Below, in pieces: positions 11,901-22,781 of a stretch of DNA of 64,000 nucleotides (positions within the stretch are counted from its first letter, which is position 1; each line of letters begins with the position of its first letter). Made by a program: the position numbers and the translations under genes. The DNA lies in the NCBI GenBank assembly GCA_949317995.1, contig OX439049.1, positions 64,841,247 to 64,905,246 of the forward strand, in the 5' to 3' direction. The notes under the pieces were generated by a model. It saw only the letters and a program-made list of their open reading frames with translations, did not search any database and was not told the DNA's origin. The DNA comes from Acholoe squamosa (taxonomy: Eukaryota; Annelida; Polychaeta; Phyllodocida; Polynoidae).

Positions 11901-14900
11901 ATGTGAGCTGCTCACACTGCAAGGACCTACCCTATCCAGGGACAACTATAGTCTATGCCTCCAGTCCTTCAAGATCTTCAACGCCACCAACAGGAACCTG
12001 CCCTTTCTAGGGACATCTTTAGTCCAGGTTCCTGTCTTCAAGTTCTACTCCTTCAATAGCAGGACTTGCCCTAACCAGGGGTCTAATCTTTAGTCCAGGT
12101 CCTGTTCCCTCATAGACCCTGGCCCTAATTTGGACTGGGGATCAACTTTAGTCCAGGATGTCTATGCCATTTATTTTCCAGGCCAGAAGACATTTTGAAG
12201 ACTCCATGGGCGTACCTTTAATAACCTAATTCAGTCATAGACACTTCATTCACTAATAGATACATTTTCTTGACTCATAGACATTTTATTTCTAATAGGT
12301 ATGCAGCTGTGAGCTGCTCACACTGCAAGGACCTACCCTATCCAGGGACAACTATAGTCTATGCCTTCAGTCCTTCAAGATCTTCAACGCCACCAACAGG
12401 AACCTGACTTCTAGGGACATCTTTAGTTCAGGTTCCTGTTCCTAAATTTCTACAAGTCCACCAACAGGAGCCTGCCCTTTCTAGGGACATCTTTAGTCCA
12501 GGTCCTGTCTTTAAGTTCTACATCTTTAATAACTCCAACAGGACCTGCCCTAACCAGGGGTCTCATCTTTAGTCCAGGTCCTGTTCCCTCATAGAACATG
12601 CCCCTAATTTGGACTGGGGATCAGCTTTAGTCCAGGTTGTCTATGCCATTTATGTCCCAGGCCAGAAGACAATTTGGGTGTACCTTTAATAACTTAATTT
12701 AGTCATAGACAATTTATTCACTAATAGATACATTTTATTCACTAAAAGACATTTTATTCTCTCATAGATATTTATTCCAAATTCTGATAGTCTACCCAAG
12801 CGGCTACCCCTTTATCAAGTGACATTTATTCTGAAACATAGCCTACCCAAGCGGCTATGCCTTTATTAAAGAATTCTCATAACTCTAAATTGGCGGCTGA
12901 CCCTTCATTATTTAGTCACTATTTAACTGTTAACTTTAAGCACTCAATCATTTATCCATTCACAACATCAATGCCATATCTATACATTTTCATCACACAA
13001 TTTATATAATAAAGAGTTGAACTTTATTTGAATTGTTGTCATCTGTTACTGCTAGTGTTAATACCATCCAGTGGTCCAAAACCTATAAGTTACGAGTCAC
13101 ATTTAGAAACCAACAAGAACACAACGAGAAGTTTTTTTTTTTTTTTGATTTTCTGAAAGGTTGTGAAAGTAGAATCAACTCATTATAGGTCCTAGTAATA
13201 AAAAAAATATGATGCCAACCTTTTACGGCAGAGCCAACACCCGAACCCCCAAAAATGGGCCTTTAGCTCCCTGGGTAACAGTGATAAACAGGACACGTCT
13301 GGCTGTGTAATGGTTTTAAGGTTGGTTGCTACTGGTTGAAAATGAGCCCACTGCGCAGGTCTCTGCGCATATAGATTATATTAGTTAGAATGGCACCATA
13401 TTTTGTAGGCACATACTTACATTAGTCATTAATACACACAAGAAATTGCAGGTAATTTTGATGAAGATTAGGCATTTTGTGATGCTTTGAAATTTGTGCA
13501 TATTTACATCTAGACTTAATTTAGATTTTTCTTACTTTCTTTTATGGCTTATATTTATAACCCTCAAATGTTCTAAACGAAATTATGGAAGTGATTATAA
13601 TGCTCAGAATATCCAAGGGTATAGCCTGAAACCCTTTAATATTATAAACGTTGCCATTTTACCCATAATACTTTCGATGACATTGACTATGCTTAGTTCA
13701 GTGTGTAATTTATGCGGTATGGGCTGTCAATGAGATTGACTATGCCTATTTTAGCCCGTAATACATGCGCTATAGGCTGGAATTGAGATTGACTGTGCCT
13801 ATGTTAGCCTGTACTATATGTGCTGTGGGCTGTAAATAAGATTGACTATGCCTACTGTAGTCACCTGTTTTAGCGACGGGTCTTTCAATGAACCCTCAAA
13901 TAAGCGCCAGGGGCACAGTGGGTTTAGAATTGGCACATTATCTATGTCTTGAATAAGCGCCAGTCTAGCACAAGCACCAAGGATGGAGTGGTAATGATCT
14001 AAGTCAACAGCAATTGAAATCTATAAGCCCCGGGCACTTAAGCAGGCCACTACAGTAGTTCAGCATGTAATAAACCTACCTGGTTGTGCTATAGGCTGAG
14101 GACTGTAGATAAGGTTCAGTGTGCCTACTTCACTATATAGTACACCTACCTGCGTGTGCTATAGACTGAGGACTGTAGATAAGGTTCAGTGTGCCTACTT
14201 CACTATATAGTACACCTACCTGCGTGTGCTATAGACTGAGGACTGTTGATAAGGTTCAGTATGCCTACTTCACTATGTAGTACACCTACCTGCGTGTGCT
14301 ATAGGCTGAGGACTGTAGATAAGGTTCAGTGTGCCTACTGCACTATGTAGTACACCTACCTGCGTGTGCTATAGGCTGAGGACTGTAGATAAGGTTCAGT
14401 GTGCCTACTTCACTATGTAGTACACCTACCTGCGTGTGCTATAGGCTGAGGACTGTAGATAAGGTTCAGTATGCCTACTTCACTATATAGTACACCTACC
14501 TGCGTGTGCTATAGGCTGAGGACTGTAGATAAGGTTCAGTGTGCCTACTTCACTATATAGTACACCTACCTATGTGTGCTATAGGCTGAGGACTGTAGAT
14601 AAGGTTCAGTGTGCCTACTTCACTATATAGTACACCTACCTATGTGTGCTATAGGCTGAGGACTGTAGATAAGGTTCAGTGTGCCTACTGCACTATGTAG
14701 TACACCTACCTGCGTGTGCTATAGGCTGAGGACTGTAGATAAGGTTCAGTGTGCCTACTTCACTATGTAGTACACCTACCTGCGTGTGCTATAGGCTGAG
14801 GACTGTAGATAAGGTTCAGTGTGCCTACTGCACTATGTAGTACACCTACCTGCGTGTGCTATAGGCTGAGGACTGTAGATAAGGTTCAGTGTGCCTACTG

Positions 14901-17900
14901 CACTATGTAGTACACCTACCTGCGTGTGCTATAGGCTGAGGACTGTAGATAAGGTTCAGTGTGCCTACTGCACTATGTAGTACACCTACCTGCGTGTGCT
15001 ATAGGCTGAGGACTGTAGATAAGGTTCAGTGTGCCTACTTCACTATGTAGTACACCTACCTGCGTGTGCTATAGGCTGAGGACTGTAGATAAGGTTCAGT
15101 GTGCCTACTTCACTATGTAGTACACCTACCTGCGTGTGCTATAGGCTGAGGACTGTAGATAAGGTTCAGTGTGCCTACTTCACTATGTAGTACACCTACC
15201 TGCGTGTGCTATAGGCTGAGGACTGTTGATAAGGTTCAGTATGCCTACTTCACTGTTCTTTACTGTAGAGTTCTGCGACAACACCTTCTCCCAGAGTCTG
15301 CTAAATACGCCAGTTTTTGCTTCCTGCAGAAGGCAAATAAAAAGAAACACTGACTTTGTATTATAAGACACTGTCAGCAAATTGTATAACATGGTCTCTT
15401 TGGAAGACAATGTTTCCTGAAGTTTGGGGGAGAACTGCAAAGAGTGATCCACATTGAGACCTTGCCCAAACTGGTTTTTGCTGCAAGTCTGCAAGGTACA
15501 CCATGCCTGGACTGGCCTATGTAAAAAGTTTAGAAGAGGGGTACCTTTTCTAGACTGGCCTGTATTTAGAGTTTGGAAGAGGGGTGCCTTTGCCAGAGTG
15601 GCCTGCATTTGGAGTTTGGAAGAACTAAATGAATCATATGTAATGACAAAGAAAGTACCTGTAAAAGTGTCATGTGCACGCTGCCCAATGGCACCTGTAA
15701 TGTGTATACCGTGTCCTCGGCCAGGTCCTGCAGTGTCCTGAATGGTAGTTTGATGTTTTTGGTGGATAGAGCAGCTACTAGGTTACCAGTGTATACGGTA
15801 ACTACAACAAGTGATATCAGCCATAGACTGGCCCACACTGAGCGCACTGCACGGCCTACAAGCACCGACTGCTCTCCTATAATCATTACAATCAAATCGT
15901 TATTGACAATGCTGTATCTATAAAGCTATCATGCAGAATTGCCTTATTTTCTAACAAGATGGTTGCTATGCAACCACTAGCTGCAGCAATTAGGGAATGG
16001 TACCAGTGGAATCCCTGAGATCAATTTAGTAGGGGAAGGCAAACCGAAATTACCACCCAAATAACTTTTGCTAAGCATTTTCAATGAAATCAGCTGGTTG
16101 CTATGCAACTACTATCCATAGATACTAGCCAATGATACCATTGAGATCCCTAGATCACTATTATTAATGGTAAATGAATCTTAAAATATTGTCTGAGAAC
16201 CCCTTTAATAAAATAAACTGGTTTCTATGTTAACACCACTAAAATCCCTGGTACCTGTTTATAGGGACTAAGTAAACATTGGTTCCCTTTTACCTGGAGT
16301 GAAACTATCTGTTGCTAAGTACTGCTGGTCAAAATTGGCTGGTTGCTAGGCAACCATTGATAATTGAAATAGCTCAAAGGTAGCAACACCCCATTCACAT
16401 GGAATTTCATTGTTTGATAGTATATGTGTTTGAGACAATCTAATGTTCAGATTTTCCGATAAAAATATTTGATGAAATGTTTAATATCATGAATCAGAAA
16501 CAAAACTCCAGTGGGTCTAAATAGAACAGAGTCAAAAGGAAAAACTGAATACCAAATCTATTCTTTTGAATCCTATTTGAAATAAAATAGCAAGCCCATA
16601 TCTTTTATCCCTCAAGTAGGGAAAATTCAGAACAATCATCAACGAAGGCAGACCTGGCAAGTCTAGTACTCATTCATTCAGTGCTAATGGGCTGCCACAC
16701 TAGGCATCCATTAGTACAGCCAGATAATAGAGGAACATGAATCTGGAAGCATCATGCACCTTAAAAGGTAAAAGGAAAACTTACCTTTAAGAAGTGTTGT
16801 TGAGAACATGGCTAACATGATCTCTATGAATGTATAGGACAAGGACAACCCTGGGGAGGCCGTGTGGAGCTTTGTAGACACTTTGTGAAAGAACCAGGTG
16901 AAAACTGTAGCCACAGCAAAACAGGCCAAAGTCACTAGCCATACCTGAATCAAATAGTACTGCCTTTGTAAGAAGTATGCAATAAATAATACTCTAAATG
17001 GATTTTATTGAGAAAAGTAATAATTTACTTACTATTGCAGCATGAAAAGTTGTAAAATTATAAGTAGTTTCAACATGCACACATATATCATCATAAATAA
17101 CTGCCCCACTGCTTATAGATTCTGAGGGGCCATTATATCAGCCCTCATACAAGACATGGTCTTTTTTAAGGTCTCCTGTTCAATGTTTAATATTGAGAAG
17201 CTTACATGTACATTAAATTTCATGTCAGCGTATCGTTACCTCGTTCTGAAATGACTTGTAGAAGTATGAATCCTTCCTGTCCCATGTCCTTATGATGATA
17301 GCCGAGGGCTCCTCCCAGAATGGGAAGGTGAAGTCAATGACCTCTGACCTCGCCTTACTGATGGTGAGCCCCGTCAGTACCAAGTCAGCCTGCTGTGCAT
17401 CAGAAAAACCTCTCTCATAAAAAAAGTCTCTCATATGTTGTAAAATTATTCTGTGGTATGTTAGAAAAACCTTACTTAACTTCTAAATCAGTGTCTTGTA
17501 TGTTTTGAAATTAGTCTGCAGTATGTCAGAAACTTTACTTAAGTTTTGAATCAGTGTCTTGTATGTTAAAGAATTAGCCTGCAGTATGTCAAAAAATTTA
17601 CTTCTGTTTTGAATCAGATTGCTGATGTCATGATCTTCTTAATCATCTTAATCCTTGATTAACTCCCAAATCAGCTTGCTGCATGTCATGAAAATCATTC
17701 CCCTTCTATTTATCCAAAGAAAACATGTATATTATATGAACATACCTTTCTAATGATCATTCCAACCAAGCCGTTCCACTTATGTGTTTTCTCATCCCGG
17801 GCACCCCATGCCCCGTCAATGGAGCCCACAATGGTATAACTAGGATATGAAAGTGAAAGTTGACTCAGATGATGAGAGTACACTGTTGTTCAAGGCATTT

Positions 17901-20900
17901 ACCATGAGGGGAACAGTCCACAATTTCTCCAATGTTGAGAAATTTGTATATATGTCCACCTTGCTAAATCACCTGCACTGAATTAGTGTATCATGATAAC
18001 CAAAAGGCATGCTTCACCAATGTATTAGGTTTAGCGGAAAGGACTAATACCTGGCAACTCACCAGTCGAGTCACCAGTTGACCCACCAGTCAAGTCAGCA
18101 TTGAACTCACCAGTTGACTCAACCTTTGAGGGATTAGCAGAACCTGACCTGCCATTCTGCCATTAAAAACATGTTCTTAACCATGTAAAGTTGGATAGGG
18201 GATTAGTGTATTATAAATAACATCGTTCGTCATGATACATGGATGCAACCCTGGCAGCTAACCTGCCAGGGCCGCATTTATGTCAACACGATGCAACAAT
18301 CACCAGCACTCCATTGGTGCATCATGTTGTTCATTGGTCAGCATGCTTTAAAGGGATAATAATATGTCTTCACCTAGTAGGGTAAATTCAGGTAAAGTTG
18401 GACACCAGGTAAAGTGGAACAACTAAGTTATGACTTTCCAAACCAAATTTTCTCTACTATGAGTAATGATTTTTCATTGTAAAGAAATATATGTTTTATC
18501 ACTCTGTTATGCCTGTTTCATCCTCAACCTGAAGAGTAATTATGCATCCAAAATGTTATTATCATCTTGCCATTAATGGCATTGACAGTGATGTGGTACC
18601 ATTGTAGACCTGTTCCTTGTAGGCTTAATTGACTTACTTGAAGTGGAAGATTTCCACCAGAGCGTGGAGGATGTCACCACAGTAACCCTTCATCTTCAAT
18701 GTGCCATTCACCATGTAGGGAATGACAAATGGGAAAGTCTGAAAGTACAATTATAGAGATAAAGGATTTGTATATTATGTCACTTTTATCTTGTAAACTT
18801 TCCTTCCTCAAATCAAAACATTACTCTTGGTTAAAAACAACAGTTTGATATTTACATAGATTATCTGAAGGTTCACAATTTATAAGGGGATGACATTAGG
18901 GTGGGCAACCTAAAGTGAAGCCTTATTTTGGGTCCTAATTGGTTGATATATTTTTCATAGGTTTGGAACAAAAGTTGTTTAGTGGCTATAACTAGGTGCA
19001 CACATATATATAAAGGTTGTACACAGGAGTTCTGCAGTTATTACAAGGTGCACCCCTTCTGATAGTCGGTTGTTACTGATTAAGTGTGTAAAAGTTATCC
19101 TTACCGGTTCAGCAGCTATAACTAGGTGCACCCCTTCTAGAGCCTGGTTGTCACTCAGTGTGTAGTTGTTTATAGCTCTGTATGTACATGATGTAGACAT
19201 GGTCCCCACGTGTATGGACGACATAATCCTGGGCAGGTAGATGGTCACAGTACTTGGAATGCAGCAACCTGCACACTGTAATAAAGGTATATTTTTCATG
19301 GAAAAAAGGGGGCACAATTCTATTTCAGAGTAAATCTTAGGGTCCAAAAAATGCAAATAACTGTTAAGTTCTGGCAAAAAGGATGGGGTGCCGGGCGCAC
19401 GCCCCCATTTAGATCGACAACTGGCGTCAGTTTCTAAGATGCAGTAGCGCAGCATGTGCATTGGTTAACATGACTCATCAATAAAGCGCTATCTAGGGGA
19501 TATATGACACCTATTGACGCACACATTGGGACTAACACCAACAAGTGTGTCAATGTGTTACTATGGGGGTGTGTGTACACATAGCACTATGATATACATA
19601 GTGTAGGGGCCAGCTCTGCCTTACAAAGCCAGCTGCCCCATTCCGGGTGTACCAGCCTAGCCACCTGGCACCTGGTGGTAGCTGCCCCTATGTGTGTGTC
19701 ATACTGATCCACGTGTAGGTGGAAGGTAGAGAATGTCAGACGGGGAAGTAGCTCAGTGGTAGCGCTTCCACCTGCAGGTTGGAGGGTCCCAGGTTCGACT
19801 CCCAGTTTCTCCAGGACATTTTCTGCTGACCTCTACAATTGTATAGCAATAGAAATATGTATAGAATTATCATGTATATAAAGATAAAAGATTTCCATAT
19901 ACAACAACTGATGATAATCAACACTGGTCTCCTCCTAAAAAAAAAGATAATTTGAGACATGTAAATATTATAATATCATCTTATTTAGTACACTCACCAT
20001 GTTTTTAATAGCAGCCATGGGTTTATAACTAATGGTGACATAGTGTTGAATAAGACTCGATGGTTTGAGTAGTTCAGCACTAACATGGATGGCAATATCC
20101 TGATACAAGATGATGTTAACCCGCGGTACTTCTAACTGTGATACGTTATGCTTTCTGTAGTTCAAAGAAGCCAGCATCTGCAATGTTAACATGTATTCAA
20201 TCTGAAACTGACTGTTGCAGTGACAAAGTATTAACAACTAATTAACAAGTCTTGAATAAAGAACAGCAAATTTAGACTGTTTTTGAATAAGCACCAACTT
20301 TGTGCTACAGTTTTATGCTATTTTTGAATATTCTTGCGTATTACTTACTACCTATGGCCTGAAGTTTGACAAGCCGATATTGATCATGTAGTTTCTGATA
20401 CAGTAGCCTACATGCGTAGATGAAGATGGCCAGAACTGAGGCATTAATGTACCATGGCAACCAATGGGTTTGATGCATTCGTGCATCAACAGACAGAAGT
20501 GTTCATGACTGTACTCACATTTAATGTTTGTCTGATATCACAGTCAATAGCTATGTTTCTGTATATTGTACTTGTACCCAGGAAGGCCTTCAGACTCTGT
20601 AGTGACGTCATCACAGGCATGGTGTCACAGTTATAGTGTACATGGGTCATGTGACCCCGGTTATGGAGGGGGACTTTAAGGTCTCCTATAATAAAATTAA
20701 TATAATAGTGAAGAGTAGCATAGCTTTATATTTCTAATGAGATGGGCAATTGTCATGTGATAATCCATAATAGTTGTCTTTCAATCAAATCATAATAAAC
20801 ATCCTCATGACATATGATACAACATTTGGAAATTGACAAACAAACAGACAAACCTCCTATAAAAGCTTATATTGGGAATATTAATTTATCACCAAATTCA

Positions 20901-22717
20901 ATATTTATGTGTTTACACAAAGCCCTGGGGAACAAACCCAGATGAGATATGGAAATAAAGCATGTATAGTCCATAATTTCTTCATCAATGACTATGGGCT
21001 ATAGACATTAAAGTGGCATAGTCTGATCATCATTGGTCATCGGATTTCAGAGAAATAATGATTGTTTTTTTATGATGGATTCCTGATATATTTCCCCACA
21101 ATGCCGGCAAAATTAATTCTTTTCCTTTGACTGGAAGTGGATGGAAATGCATGACAAAGATGACCAATTTGCTCCCAACTCAAAATCGGGGATAAGAATT
21201 TGGCTTTGGTGGAATCAACACTTGAGACTTACCAATAAGAAGGAGTTGGTCCAACTGTAGACTGATTGCTACATACTTCAGGGAAGTCAGTCTCTGCGGG
21301 AGGGTTGATGTCATAACTGGGTCTGAAATAAAACTCACAGTCGCTGTCAGTATGCTGATTATTATCTCAAGGCAAATATTGATGCTGCATAGTCCCCGCA
21401 GGCTGGCGTTCCTTCTGCAGCAACAGCAGACGACGAAAGCAGGGATGAGTTAAAAGAATTTGTCAACTCTGCAAAAAATTGCAATACAGTGAAGAAAACA
21501 GGGAAGGTAAGGTTGATTTGTTGTGATTATCAATGTCTTGAGGTGATGTTTTTTTTTCTACACTCGAGGGGAGGGGATGGCGGGTAAATTAGTTTTTAGT
21601 CCCAGATGTAGGGAGAATATGTAGGTTTGATCTAAAATATAGTTTTTCCACTAGAATTTTAAAATGGCAAATGAGCTTTACAATTTGTACCGGTACATAT
21701 TGATTAATAAATGTAAAAAATAATTTTTTTAAGGTCGTAAGAACATTCCAGAAGTGGCTGCATGAAAATTGCCAAGAAGACTGGGCCATAGAGGAAATAG
21801 AACCTACTGAATTGGATGGTTTTCTGTCAAAGTACCTTCTTAACAAGACAAAAGAAAATGGAGAAGCACACCATTATTGGGTCCCACAGATATCATTCTG
21901 TAGGCCCAGATTGATCCTGGTAGGACTAGACAACCGCAATATCATTATTATCATGAAAGAAACAAGAATTAATTAATTTATTTTAATCATTCAACTATCT
22001 AAATCTTATCAAACAGTAATGCCTTTTATTTCAGACCTTAAAATTTATCTGATTTGAAGCTGTAAGAACCAAAATGTAGCCCAAAGTCCCAAGATTACAG
22101 CAAGACATTCAATCCTGTAGTCTGGCAATTTGTGCGGGTCTGACAGCAATTTTGCTGGGTATACAGTGAAAGGTCAATAGTGCCTTTATGCACCATGCCC
22201 ATTAGTCATCATTAATACTATACCTAACAGTGTGATATTCTCCCAGAGGCTGAGAGGAATCACCGGCACTTAGCTGGTGCATTGTTATGGTTAATGACCA
22301 TCATTGATTTGCTTTCGGTCTTGCAAGGGTTAACCCTTGGGGGGGGGGGCTTAATAGCTTGTAAAAGTTGCTGTGATGCTTACACACTTGTTGTTCATAG
22401 TCACACTGTAAAAAAATTATCAGCGAAATAATGGAGGATTCCTTGTCTCGAAGTTGCCAAAGTTGTGTTGTTATTTTCACATAGGTGTCGTCATTTTCAC
22501 AGAGATGTGTTATGTCCATTTGTCACCATGATGTATAAATGCAGCCCCATTGAGTACCTCACCAGGGCTTCTACCCACTATGTTAATATGCCCGAACCCT
22601 CTAAGGGCTGCTAATGCAGGAGTGCAACAAGCCCATTGGTCATCATGATGCACCAGTGAACTGCTGGCGAGACTGATCGTCAGCACTTCATTAGAGCATC
22701 ATGCTGACCCTCTGGGA

Positions 22718-22781
<64 letters not shown>

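Noticed and set aside
6503-15260. CRISPR-like direct repeats
   Set aside because: Units are contiguous with no unique spacers, and the context is a eukaryotic intron.
19742-19812. Functional tRNA-Cys gene
   Set aside because: The T stem does not pair and the anticodon stem is imperfect, so a pseudogene or SINE head is likelier.
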